Made by a program: the position numbers and the translations under genes
Assembly: GCA_016183985.1 (NCBI GenBank)
Contig: JACPDN010000006.1
Coordinates: 620,001 to 684,000, forward strand
Length of the DNA: 64,000 nucleotides
Direction: 5' to 3'
Source of the DNA: Pseudomonadota bacterium
GTDB taxonomy: Bacteria > Pseudomonadota > Alphaproteobacteria > Dongiales > Dongiaceae
The notes under the pieces: model-generated
What the model saw: only the letters and a program-made list of their open reading frames with translations
Told to the model about the DNA's origin: nothing
The model's database searches: none
Shown here: piece by piece, positions 45,455 to 53,892 of the stretch
Numbering within the stretch: the stretch's first letter is position 1
Layout of the letters: each line of letters begins with the position of its first letter

Positions 45455-46343
45455 CCGGGACGATGAGCTGCACCGGCAATGGGGCGATGGCGATTCGGGC
45501 CGGGAGATGGCCCAGAACATCGCCATCGCCCTGGATCGGGTCGCCATCGGGGCCGGTAATCGTTATCTCACACCCTTCTAAGATACTGTAACCACGGGCA
45601 TTTGGCAGTCGGCCCAGGCCCAGCGCCAGTGCATAGCGCAGCATGTGAAAAGTGCCCCGCCGCTCAAAGAGGCAGATCTGGAACGTGGGATCGGCCAGCC
45701 TCGCCTTCGGTGCCACCACATGGCGCCCGCCATAAAAGCGGCCCTTGGCGACGATAACGGAGGCGGCGTTGATCGGCGGCGCCCCATCGATACGCACCTG
45801 ATAGGTCGGGAAACCGAAGCGGAACAATTGCTTGATGGCGCCCCAGACATAGGCGCCCTTGCCGATCCGGCGCTTCAAGGCGATATCGAGATCGGCCACC
45901 ACATGCGCATCCACCCCCACCCCGGCCATCAAGGTGAAGGCCCGTTCATTGGCGCGCCCGATGTAAATGGCCCGCGACCGGCGGGCATCGATGGCGGCGG
46001 CGATGGCATCCGCATTCACGGCGAGGCCGATTTCGGCGGCGAGCACATTCGCGGTACCCATGGGGATGATGGCGATGGGTAGGCCGGTCGCACTACGGCT
46101 CAAGCCGTTGATCGCCTCGCCGATCGTGCCGTCTCCACCGGCAACAGCCAGCAGGTCTGGCCTTGATTCCCGTGGTAAATCGGCGATTTCGCGCGCCATT
46201 CGCTCGGCATCGCCACGGGCGCCCGTGGGCCGGAGATCGATCGCCCAGCCGCGTGCGGTGAGGCGGTCGCACACATCCTCCAGCGTCAGGCGGCGCCGGC
46301 GCCCGGCAATGGGATTGAAAATGATGGCAATACGCGAAGTCAC
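45444..46343 (-). CDS. Diacylglycerol/lipid kinase family protein (YegS-like)
   Basis: 299 residues. IAIIFNPIAGRRRR at the N-terminus, then VAGGDGTIGEAINGL (nucleotide-binding GGDGT) and IPMGTANVLAAEIGL, and a C-terminal beta domain with ILEGCEITITGPDGDPIQGDGD. Phosphorylates a diacylglycerol or related lipid; substrate not determined. Single gene, separated by 286 bp from rpmH. Confidence 0.92.
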   Translation of the reverse strand: MTSRIAIIFNPIAGRRRRLTLEDVCDRLTARGWAIDLRPTGARGDAERMAREIADLPRESRPDLLAVAGGDGTIGEAINGLSRSATGLPIAIIPMGTANVLAAEIGLAVNADAIAAAIDARRSRAIYIGRANERAFTLMAGVGVDAHVVADLDIALKRRIGKGAYVWGAIKQLFRFGFPTYQVRIDGAPPINAASVIVAKGRFYGGRHVVAPKARLADPTFQICLFERRGTFHMLRYALALGLGRLPNARGYSILEGCEITITGPDGDPIQGDGDVLGHLPARIAIAPLPVQLIVPVRR

Positions 46344-46558
46344 AGGCGTCTGGCTGGCAGTTTGGAAGGGCCGGACCCTAGAACAATCGCGGCGCCCTTG
46401 CCATTGCCCTGATTAATCGACTGGATCGATCAAGAAATGCTATATGATCGGCCAGATCGATTAAAAAATCCACGCACCACCGCGTTTTCAACGGTATACG
46501 GCGGCAGAACTTTACCCTATAAGCAGCCCCTTGCGGCCGTCCCAAGCGGCCCATCCGA

Positions 46559-46587
46559 TTGACTCCGGCCGAGGCTTTCTTTATATA
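46559..46587 (+). promoter_or_regulatory. Sigma70 promoter of the rpmH operon
   Basis: TTGACT (46559-46564) and TATATA (46582-46587) with a 17-nt spacer, giving a leader of about 36 nt before the rpmH start. Hexamers and spacing are close to consensus. Confidence 0.8.
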
Positions 46588-46629
46588 GCCGCGCCAAACC
46601 GCAACTGATTGAATTCTTGGAGATTTACC

Positions 46630-46764
46630 GTGAAACGTACCTATCAGCCGAGCAAGCTGGTCCGTAAGCGCCGTCATGGCTTCCGTTCGCGTATGGCGAC
46701 TGTTGGTGGCCAGAAGGTCGTCTCGGCGCGTCGGGCCAAGGGCCGCAAGCGTCTCAGCGCCTAA
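46630..46764 (+). CDS. rpmH: 50S ribosomal protein L34
   Basis: 44 residues, [18 protein letters not shown] at the start and [12 protein letters not shown] at the end, as in all bacterial L34. GTG start at 46630. First gene of the conserved rpmH-rnpA-yidD-yidC-engB unit, often found near the origin region or within a cell-envelope block. Confidence 0.98.
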   Translation: MKRTYQPSKLVRKRRHGFRSRMATVGGQKVVSARRAKGRKRLSA

Positions 46765-46816
46765 CCGGCGCTGGACTCTTGTTCCCAACCGCTCTTCAAA
46801 GCTCACGCACCGAACG

Positions 46817-47182
46817 ATGACCCGCATCGGCCGCCTGAAACGGCGTGCCGAATTCCTGGCCGCCGCCGCCGCGAACCGCAAATGGGTGGCGCCAGGCCTG
46901 GTCCTGCAAGCGCGCAAGGACGAGCAAGCCTCCATCGACATCGAGCTTCGTCTCGGCTTCACCGCCAGCCGCAAGGTTGGCAACGCCGTCCTGCGCAATC
47001 GCGCGCGCCGGCGCTTGAAGGCTGCCGCCGCCGACGTACTGCGCGAGGCGGCCGTCGCTGCCAAGGGAACCGATCTTGTCCTCATCGCCCGGCCGGCCAC
47101 GGTCGATCGCGACTACAAGGCGCTCAAGGAAGACTTCCGCCGCGGCCTGAAGAAACTCGGTGTCACCGGAGCGGCATCGTGA
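46817..47182 (+). CDS. rnpA: Ribonuclease P protein component
   Basis: 121 residues from ATG 46817 ([16 protein letters not shown]). The signature [26 protein letters not shown] contains the RNR motif that contacts the M1 RNA. It matures tRNA 5' ends with the RNase P RNA. Lies 52 bp after rpmH; its stop overlaps the yidD GTG (GTGA). Confidence 0.96.
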   Translation: MTRIGRLKRRAEFLAAAAANRKWVAPGLVLQARKDEQASIDIELRLGFTASRKVGNAVLRNRARRRLKAAAADVLREAAVAAKGTDLVLIARPATVDRDYKALKEDFRRGLKKLGVTGAAS

Positions 47183-47463
47183 GCAATCATTTGGCACAAA
47201 AACTGACGCGGAAGCTCGGCATCCTGCCGATCCGGTTCTATCAGCTGACCTTCTCGAGCTTCTTCGGTTTTCATTGCCGTTATCAGCCGACCTGCTCGGC
47301 CTATGGCATCGAAGCCATCGAACGGCACGGCCCGATAAAGGGCCTCGCTCTCACGTTCCGGCGCCTGATGCGCTGCCATCCCTGGGGTGGCAGCGGTTAT
47401 GACCCGGTGCCGCACAAACACGACCATGGCTGCAACCATATGGCTGCAACCACCCGCCACTAA
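47179..47463 (+). CDS. yidD: YidD, membrane protein insertion efficiency factor
   Basis: 94 residues from a GTG at 47179. [35 protein letters not shown], then [16 protein letters not shown], with the conserved Cys residues of the family. It is thought to help YidC-dependent membrane insertion. Overlaps rnpA by 4 nt and precedes yidC by 27 bp. The His-rich tail ([10 protein letters not shown]) is longer than minimal members. Confidence 0.95.
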   Translation: MSNHLAQKLTRKLGILPIRFYQLTFSSFFGFHCRYQPTCSAYGIEAIERHGPIKGLALTFRRLMRCHPWGGSGYDPVPHKHDHGCNHMAATTRH

Positions 47464-47490
47464 ACCTCTTTCTGGGATTCGATCGCCGTC

Positions 47491-49338
47491 ATGACGCCGC
47501 AGACCGACAAGAAGAACATGATCATCGCCATCGCCATTTCGGCGGCGATCATCTTCGGCTGGCAGTTCTTTTACGAAATGCCGCGCCAAGAGAAGCTGCG
47601 CGCTGCGCATGATGCCCAGCAGGCGGAACTGGCCGCGACGCAATCGGCAAACCAGGCCGTCTCCGGCGCCACAAACAACACGCCAACGACCGGTACCGCC
47701 GCGACGACCACGGCGCCTGGTGATGCCGGCATCGGCCAGCAGCTGCCGCGCGCGGACGCGCTGGCCCAGAGCGAGCGCGTCGCCATCGATGCGCCGAAGC
47801 TCACGGGCTCGGTCGCCCTCAAGGGCGGTCGCGTCGACGATCTGGTGCTGAAGAACTATCGCGAGACCGTGGCGCCGGACAGCCCGAACGTGGTGCTGCT
47901 TACCCCCTCCAACTCGCTCCATGGCTATATCGCCGAGACCGGTTGGTGGGCGCCCGCTGGAATCGCCGTGCCGAACGCCACCACAACGTGGAAGGCGGAC
48001 GGCGCCAAGCTGACGCAGCAGACGCCGCTGACCCTGACCTGGGACAACGGTGCCGGCCTCGTCTTCACGCGCAAGATTTCGATCGATGACGGCTATATGT
48101 TCAAGGTCGAGGATTCGGTCGCGAACAATGGCGGCGCGTCGGTTTCGCTGTCGCCCTATTCGCGTGTCGCGCGCTTCGGCTTGCCGCCCTCACCCAGCCA
48201 GACCTACGTGCTGCACGAGGGCCCGATGGGTGTCTTCGACGGCAAGCTGAACGAGGAAAAATACCACAGCGTCAAAAGCCATTTCGAAGACGCCGAAGGC
48301 ACTGAGCCCAAATCGATGGACTTCCCCAGCACCGGTGGCTGGGTCGGCATTTCCGACAAGTATTGGCTGGTGGCCCAGGTGGCCCCGGCCGATGCCAAGC
48401 TGACCGCGCATTACAGCTACGACCCGAAATTCGATTCCTATCAGGCCGATTACGTCGCCGATGCGCGCGACGTCGCGGCCGGTGCTTCGGCGAGCTTCAC
48501 CCACCAGGTTTTCGCCGGCGCCAAGGAAGTGAGGCTGCTCGAGAATTATCGCGACAACCTCAACATCCCGCTGTTCGAGCGCGCGGTCGATTTCGGCTGG
48601 TTCTTCTTCCTCACCAAGCCGCTGCACGCCTTCCTCGACTGGATCGTGCGCTATATCGGCAACATGGGTATCGCCATCCTGATCCTCACCGTCTGCGTCA
48701 AGGCGGTGATGTTCCCGCTCGCCAACAAATCCTATGCCTCCATGAACAAGATGAAGGCCCTGCAGCCGCAGATGGCCGCCTTGAAGGAGCAGTATGGCGA
48801 GGACAAGCAGCGCTTCCAGCAGGAGATGATGGCCCTCTACAAGAAGGAGAAGGTCAATCCGGCTGCCGGCTGCTTGCCGATCGTGGTGCAGATCCCGGTC
48901 TTCTACGCGCTCTATAAGGTGCTCTACGTCACCATCGACATGCGCCAGGCGCCGTTCTTCGGCTGGATCCATGATCTCTCCATGCCGGATCCGACCTCGG
49001 TCCTCAATCTCTTCGGCCTCATCCCGTGGGATCCGCATCTCTATATGACGATGCCGATCGTGGGTGCAGCCCTCCATCTGCTCTCGATCGGTGTCTGGCC
49101 GCTGATCATGGGTGTCACCATGTGGCTGCAGATGCGCCTCAACCCGACGCCGCCGGATCCCGTGCAGGCCAAGATGTTCGCCGTGATGCCGTTCATCTTC
49201 ACCTTCATGCTGGGCTCGATGCCTGCGGGTCTCGTCATCTACTGGGCGTGGAACAACACGCTTTCCATCTGCCAGCAGAAGTTCATCATGTACCGGCACG
49301 GCACCAAGCCGACCCCCAAGCAGCCGAAGAAGGCTTGA
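47491..49338 (+). CDS. yidC: YidC membrane protein insertase
   Basis: 615 residues. N-terminal helix (MIIAIAISAAIIFGWQFFY), an Ala/Thr-rich linker, the large periplasmic beta domain (about 100-340) and the C-terminal OXA1-type membrane core starting FGWFFFLTKPLHAFLDWIV, with MNKMKALQPQMAALKEQYG in the cytoplasmic loop and PAGLVIYWAWNNTLSICQQ at the end. Inserts inner-membrane proteins alone or with Sec. Fourth gene of the operon. Confidence 0.97.
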   Translation: MTPQTDKKNMIIAIAISAAIIFGWQFFYEMPRQEKLRAAHDAQQAELAATQSANQAVSGATNNTPTTGTAATTTAPGDAGIGQQLPRADALAQSERVAIDAPKLTGSVALKGGRVDDLVLKNYRETVAPDSPNVVLLTPSNSLHGYIAETGWWAPAGIAVPNATTTWKADGAKLTQQTPLTLTWDNGAGLVFTRKISIDDGYMFKVEDSVANNGGASVSLSPYSRVARFGLPPSPSQTYVLHEGPMGVFDGKLNEEKYHSVKSHFEDAEGTEPKSMDFPSTGGWVGISDKYWLVAQVAPADAKLTAHYSYDPKFDSYQADYVADARDVAAGASASFTHQVFAGAKEVRLLENYRDNLNIPLFERAVDFGWFFFLTKPLHAFLDWIVRYIGNMGIAILILTVCVKAVMFPLANKSYASMNKMKALQPQMAALKEQYGEDKQRFQQEMMALYKKEKVNPAAGCLPIVVQIPVFYALYKVLYVTIDMRQAPFFGWIHDLSMPDPTSVLNLFGLIPWDPHLYMTMPIVGAALHLLSIGVWPLIMGVTMWLQMRLNPTPPDPVQAKMFAVMPFIFTFMLGSMPAGLVIYWAWNNTLSICQQKFIMYRHGTKPTPKQPKKA

Positions 49339-49345
49339 GATCGTC

Positions 49346-49987
49346 GTGAGCGGCGAGCGCAAAGCAGGCGAACGAACCCATGGCGACGCGCTGTTCCAGC
49401 GCGAATGCCAGTTCGTTGCCGGCGCCATGAAGCTGGAACAGTTGCCCCCCATGGGGCCGATCGAGATTGCCTTCGCCGGCCGCTCGAATGTCGGGAAGTC
49501 CAGCCTCGTCAACGCGCTCACAGGCCGCAAGACCTTGGCGCGCGTCTCGCAGAATCCGGGCCGCACGCAGCAGCTCAACTTCTTCGATCTCAACGGCACG
49601 TTGGTGCTGGTCGACATGCCGGGCCATGGTTATGCCAAGGTCGGCAAGGCCAAGGTCGCGGAATGGTCCGAATTGATCGAAGGCTATGTTCGCGGCCGGG
49701 CAAACTTGCGCCGCGTCATGCTCCTGATCGACAGCCGCCACGGCTATAAGGAGAGCGATATCGAGCTGATGGACCTGCTCGACCGCTTCGCCCTTTCTTA
49801 CCAAGTGGTCATGACCAAGGCCGATACGCTGAAGCCCAAGGAACTCGAAGCCAACCGGGTGAAGTTCCTGGACCAGATCAAGCGCCGCCCCGCCGCCCAC
49901 CCCGAGATCCTGGTCACCAGCGCCGAAGAAGGCGTCGGCCTCACCGAGGTCCGCGATACCCTGGCGACACTGGCCGAGCAGGGATAA
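49346..49987 (+). CDS. engB: EngB/YsxC ribosome-biogenesis GTPase
   Basis: 213 residues from a GTG at 49346. G1 AFAGRSNVGKSSLVNAL, G2 region NPGRTQQLNFF, G3 VDMPGHGYAKV, G4 MTKADTLKP and G5 TSAEEGVG are all present. Assists 50S subunit assembly. 7 bp after yidC. In related genomes argB normally follows directly; here a 415-residue antisense gene and 500 bp of repeat-bearing DNA intervene. Confidence 0.95.
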   Translation: MSGERKAGERTHGDALFQRECQFVAGAMKLEQLPPMGPIEIAFAGRSNVGKSSLVNALTGRKTLARVSQNPGRTQQLNFFDLNGTLVLVDMPGHGYAKVGKAKVAEWSELIEGYVRGRANLRRVMLLIDSRHGYKESDIELMDLLDRFALSYQVVMTKADTLKPKELEANRVKFLDQIKRRPAAHPEILVTSAEEGVGLTEVRDTLATLAEQG

Positions 49988-50181
49988 GGGCGCGAACGCA
50001 CTCATTACCCCTGATGGCCGGCGCAGGCGTCCGCGGCAAACGGGCCTTATCTTCAGGGTGAGCGCATTTGCTGAGGGTCTAAGCCCAATCGGCTCCATAT
50101 TGCTCATTAGAGAAGCGAAGCATCTGGTAATCTGGCTCCACTCCCGCTTCTTCTTCACTGCCTTCGTCTTTTCTGCCGGGA

Positions 50182-51429
50182 TCAGTAGAATCCAAATCTC
50201 ACAAAGGCGAATTCATCACGATCAAAGAACACAGCTGGAGGTATAAAACCTGGGAACTGGTCTTTCCCATCGATCTCAACCGGCACACCGTCCACCCGGA
50301 GCCTTCTCGGCAGACGTTTGAATTCTGGGATGAGATTCTGGACAATTGGCGACAGCCCTGTCAGTCCACTGTAGCAATAGACAAAGTTCGGCCCGAGATT
50401 CTGCTGAACATCTACACCAACGGTGATGTGATCAGATCCAATAATGGACTTATCCAGCCAGGGAATTCCATCTGACTCGCGGTCGGCAAATATCTCCGGA
50501 TACTTGCGTGACTGGCCGATTACTCCTCCACCCGCCCTAGTCGGGAATCCCCATAATCCGATGTGGTCGACAGAAAATGCCGACCGACGAATGGTGATAG
50601 TGTCTGTGGCGAAATCCCGAATTGCTGCTGTAAGCTCCGCAAACTTCGACCCTTCGCTCGGAGACAGGGCCCAATAGCGTGGACGTGACGATGGCCAAAG
50701 TGCCCGTATCTGTGCCCGCTCTTCGTCCTTGGTAAATCGAAAACGCTGGTATCCCCCGCAACCTAGAACTCCATAACCATGGTACATAGTTAGCGCTTTT
50801 CTATCCCACGGATTCTCCATCAGCTCCGCTTCGCTCAGATTGCGGTCTACTTTGCCAAACTTGTAATAGCGATCGATCGGGATCACGCTCTGTGGAATGG
50901 TCTTATAGAATTCTTCCCAGTCATCCTTTGTCGCGGCACTAATTGTTGCGCCAAGGAATTCGAGTTTTGATTTCGGGCTCGCGAAGCTCTCCTCGAGAAT
51001 GTAGGCGATACCAAGCGACAAATCCGACGCATCGTCAAACCATATCGCCCCAGGAAGCAGATCTTTTGGCACCCGCCCATTTGCGGTGGTCTCACCACCG
51101 CATGCATTCGGCACCTTCTGGGCAATCACGCCACCATCTTTCGTGCGCGTGGCAAAGAACGGTGGGGCCATCATGAGGTCATGAGAGCTGCTCGAATCTC
51201 CATAGGTCGTCACCCGGAGGTTGCAGACGGCAACGATGTCAAATGAGACAATCTCGCCCGCATGGCGATAGGATGACTTCAATCTAAAGAAACTGCTCTC
51301 TGAGTCCGGAAGAATTTCTTGGGCCGCGGCCGCCGGAGCCAGCGCTCCAAACACGAGACTAAGCGCCGCGAGGAAGGCGTCCCGATGCCACGCGTGATAT
51401 GGCCTCAGCAATAAACTAACCACTTCCAT
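50182..51429 (-). CDS. Secreted protein of unknown function
   Basis: 415 residues, not recognised. A signal peptide is likely: charged start, hydrophobic run FLAALSLVFGALAPA, then Ala-rich cleavage zone near AAAAQ (about residue 36-37). The mature part has four or more Cys (VCNLRV, NACGGE, VLGCGGYQ, YCYSG), numerous aromatic residues and no membrane helix, consistent with a folded periplasmic or exported domain. Base composition is visibly lower in GC than the flanking operon and codons such as AGA, CTA and TTA are commoner, suggesting acquisition. It lies antisense between engB and argB. No partner gene is adjacent. Confidence 0.7.
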   Translation of the reverse strand: MEVVSLLLRPYHAWHRDAFLAALSLVFGALAPAAAAQEILPDSESSFFRLKSSYRHAGEIVSFDIVAVCNLRVTTYGDSSSSHDLMMAPPFFATRTKDGGVIAQKVPNACGGETTANGRVPKDLLPGAIWFDDASDLSLGIAYILEESFASPKSKLEFLGATISAATKDDWEEFYKTIPQSVIPIDRYYKFGKVDRNLSEAELMENPWDRKALTMYHGYGVLGCGGYQRFRFTKDEERAQIRALWPSSRPRYWALSPSEGSKFAELTAAIRDFATDTITIRRSAFSVDHIGLWGFPTRAGGGVIGQSRKYPEIFADRESDGIPWLDKSIIGSDHITVGVDVQQNLGPNFVYCYSGLTGLSPIVQNLIPEFKRLPRRLRVDGVPVEIDGKDQFPGFIPPAVFFDRDEFAFVRFGFY

Positions 51430-51932
51430 ATGAAGGCTCCTGCTCTTTTGGTTAGCTATCGCTTTGGACTCGACAAATCGATGAAAGAACCCAGGTCAGA
51501 CTCCCAACCTCTTGTCACGCTAAGCCTCTTCAAATTCGAAGAATGAACCGCGAGGGGCCTCGATGAGGTTTACGAACAATTAAATCAGATCGCCAATGAC
51601 TTCAATTTATTGGGGAAAATTATTTCGTCAAGACACGCGAGATGTCGCTGGCGACCAAGACCGCCGTGTGGAGAAGACGCAGAATGGACGGCTGGATAGA
51701 AATTCGTGGGTGGTCGGCCTTCGCCGACCATGACGGGTGGACAGCGGGCAGGGCTAAGCACCCGCACCGGCTGGTGATGTGGAGTGGGCGTTGCCATGAC
51801 GAATTGAATACAATCCGCCGCCACCACCCCCTGAATTCCCTCTTGATTTTGCAGCCCCCCGACCGCACTTTGCGCGCCGGTAGATCTTGGATTTCAGCTT
51901 CCCTCCACCCTCCGCAGCGATGGCCTCACGAT
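51430..51932. other. 503-bp gap before argB with a palindromic repeat
   Basis: No gene supported. It is AT-rich near 51560-51620, then GC-rich with a perfect hairpin at 51711-51730 and surrounding GGGTGG-type sequence. Weak overlapping frames on both strands translate to repeat-like peptides. The argB promoter should lie in the last 100-200 bp but no clear hexamers were found. Confidence 0.5.
51711..51730. repeat. REP-like palindrome
   Basis: TGGTCGGC (51711-51718), loop CTTC, GCCGACCA (51723-51730): perfect 8-bp stem in GGGTGG-rich context, like short dispersed repeats common in alphaproteobacterial intergenic DNA. Only one copy seen in this window, so dispersal is inferred. Confidence 0.5.
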
Positions 51933-52814
51933 ATGAGCATTACCGACACCAAATACTGGTTGAAGACGGCGCGGACCCTGACCGAAGCCCTGCCTTATAT
52001 GCAGAAATATGCCGGCAAGCGCTTTGTCATCAAATATGGCGGCCACGCCATGGTGGATAAGGAACTGTCCGACATTTTCGCGCGCGATATCGCGCTGCTG
52101 CGCCAGGTCGGCATCCTGCCGGTCGTCGTTCATGGCGGCGGCCCGCAGATCGGCGAGATGCTGAAGCGCCTCAACATCCAGTCCCGCTTCATCGACGGCC
52201 TGCGCGTCACCGACGCCGCGGCCATGGAAGTGGTCGAGATGGTCCTTGCGGGCTCGATCAACAAGTCGATCGTGGCGGCGATCAATACGGCTGGCGGCAA
52301 GGCCGTGGGCATTTCAGGCAAGGACGACAATCTGCTCCATGCCAAGAAGACGGAAATGACCAAGGATGGCGAGCGGGTTGATCTCGGCCTGGTCGGCGAA
52401 CCGGACAAGGTCAATCCGAGCATCATCCGTTCCCTGGAGCAGGCGGGCGTCATCCCCGTCATTGCACCGGTCGGCTTCGGCCCGGACGGGCAGACCTATA
52501 ACATCAATGCCGATACCGCGGCCGGTGCCATCGCCGCCGCCATCGGCGCCTCGCGCCTCCTCATGCTGACCGACGTGCCGGGTGTCCTCGACAAGTCGGG
52601 CCAGCTGGTACAGCAGCTCACCGCCGGCGAAGTGCGGGCGCTCGCTGCCGACGGCACGATCTCGGGCGGCATGATCCCGAAATTGGAGACCTGCCTCAGT
52701 GCGGTCGAAAGCGGTGTCGAGGCAGCGGTCATTCTGGACGGCCGCGTGCCGCATTCCATGCTGCTGGAAATCTTCACGCCCCAGGGCATCGGCACGCTGG
52801 TGACGCGCGGCTAA
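51933..52814 (+). CDS. argB: Acetylglutamate kinase
   Basis: 293 residues from ATG 51933 (MSITDTKYW). [53 protein letters not shown] and the C-terminal [18 protein letters not shown] are diagnostic. Second step of arginine biosynthesis, phosphorylating N-acetylglutamate. Frame open upstream to 51642 but that part is repeat DNA and unlike homologues. Confidence 0.97.
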   Translation: MSITDTKYWLKTARTLTEALPYMQKYAGKRFVIKYGGHAMVDKELSDIFARDIALLRQVGILPVVVHGGGPQIGEMLKRLNIQSRFIDGLRVTDAAAMEVVEMVLAGSINKSIVAAINTAGGKAVGISGKDDNLLHAKKTEMTKDGERVDLGLVGEPDKVNPSIIRSLEQAGVIPVIAPVGFGPDGQTYNINADTAAGAIAAAIGASRLLMLTDVPGVLDKSGQLVQQLTAGEVRALAADGTISGGMIPKLETCLSAVESGVEAAVILDGRVPHSMLLEIFTPQGIGTLVTRG

Positions 52815-52860
52815 GACCACGCATTCTCGATCTCGCTGGAACTATTTGGTGGCACGCAAA

Positions 52861-52884
52861 GGCCCCTCTCCCCGGAGAGGCGCC
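52861..52884. terminator. Stem-loop between argB and the convergent binding-protein gene
   Basis: GGCcCCTCTCC and GGAGAGGcGCC form an 11-pair stem with one mismatch and a two-base loop. Neither strand has a good U-run (CTTCTAT on plus, TTTGCG on minus), so termination is only likely. Confidence 0.42.
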
Positions 52885-52903
52885 GCTTCTATCTGAACGC
52901 CGC

Positions 52904-53725
52904 TCAATACAGGGTATCGGCGCGCATGCCGTATCGTTCCAGGATCGGCTTATAGGCGCCCTCGGCCCGCATCACCTCAAGAACGCGGTCGAACTCGGGC
53001 AGCTGGCCGACATGCGGCGATTGCTTGCCCAGGCACAGCACATATTCGAATATGTCGACGACCAGCGGCAGCATGACGAGGCGGTCGCCGAGATCGTGTT
53101 CGCGCAGGTAAAAAGCGCCGGCCGTGGTCGTTACGAAACCGACGTCGCCACGCCCCAACGCCAGCCCGCGCAACGAGGCCTGAAAATCCGCGGCATAAAA
53201 AACCTTGTGGCCGCCAAGATTCTGCTTGGCCCAGCCATTGCCGAAATAGCTCACGATCTCGAACGGTTTGAGGTCGGCCAGATTCTTGGCGGCCGCGATC
53301 TCGGCCCGGCGCGGATTATCGGTGCGGACCAGCGGATGAAGGTCAGCCTGCAACACCGGGATGCGGCCGCAATTGGCATATTCCTGACGCGCCTTGGTCG
53401 CGATGGTGATGAAGCCGTCGGCATCGCCATGCCGAACCATCTGTTGCGCCCGCTCCCAGGGATAGATCTGCAGGTCGACCGGCTGTCCCAGCCGATGTTC
53501 GAACGCTTCGCGCGCGATGTCGATGAAGATGCCGTGAACCGCCCCATCCTTCTCATAGGAAAGAGGCACGAGATCCGTGGCAAAGACCAGGCGCACGGGC
53601 TGCTTGGCTTCGGCATCCTCGGCAATGCCAGATGCCCCCAGCGCACCGAGACCGGATGCGAGCGATCCAAGGAACAGAATGGCGGTCCAGTTGCGCCGAC
53701 CCATGGTCATGACGATCCGTCGCAC
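52904..53725 (-). CDS. Periplasmic solute-binding protein (SBP_bac_3-like)
   Basis: 273 residues. Signal sequence near the start (RRNWTAILFLGSLASGLGALGA), then LVFATDLVPLSYEKDGAVHGIFIDIAREAFEHRLG, ERAQQMVRHGDADGFI and the closing FDRVLEVMRAEGAYKPILERYG, an extracellular amino-acid-binding fold. No ABC permease or ATPase gene is adjacent, so it may serve a distant transporter or be a sensor-type binding protein. ATGs at 53725 and 53707 are both possible starts. Confidence 0.82.
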   Translation of the reverse strand: MRRIVMTMGRRNWTAILFLGSLASGLGALGASGIAEDAEAKQPVRLVFATDLVPLSYEKDGAVHGIFIDIAREAFEHRLGQPVDLQIYPWERAQQMVRHGDADGFITIATKARQEYANCGRIPVLQADLHPLVRTDNPRRAEIAAAKNLADLKPFEIVSYFGNGWAKQNLGGHKVFYAADFQASLRGLALGRGDVGFVTTTAGAFYLREHDLGDRLVMLPLVVDIFEYVLCLGKQSPHVGQLPEFDRVLEVMRAEGAYKPILERYGMRADTLY

Positions 53726-53892
53726 TCCCCAAACTCAGACTATCCTAGCAAAGGCGCTGAATTTGACGAAAGCCAATCGCTTGGGCTTTGCGATGCAGCT
53801 GGTGACCTGACTATATTGATCGACAAATAGGATCGGATGGCCGATGCGGGATCATAATCCTGTGATCGGCCGTGACAGGAAGGCGGCGCGGC

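Noticed and set aside
48190-49617. Long minus-strand frame (475 codons) opposite yidC and engB
   Set aside because: Antisense of two well-supported genes; composition rich in Arg, His and Glu, typical of a shadow frame.
51642-51932. N-terminal extension of argB
   Set aside because: The added 97 codons cross a palindromic repeat and do not resemble acetylglutamate kinases, which start near MSITDTKYW.
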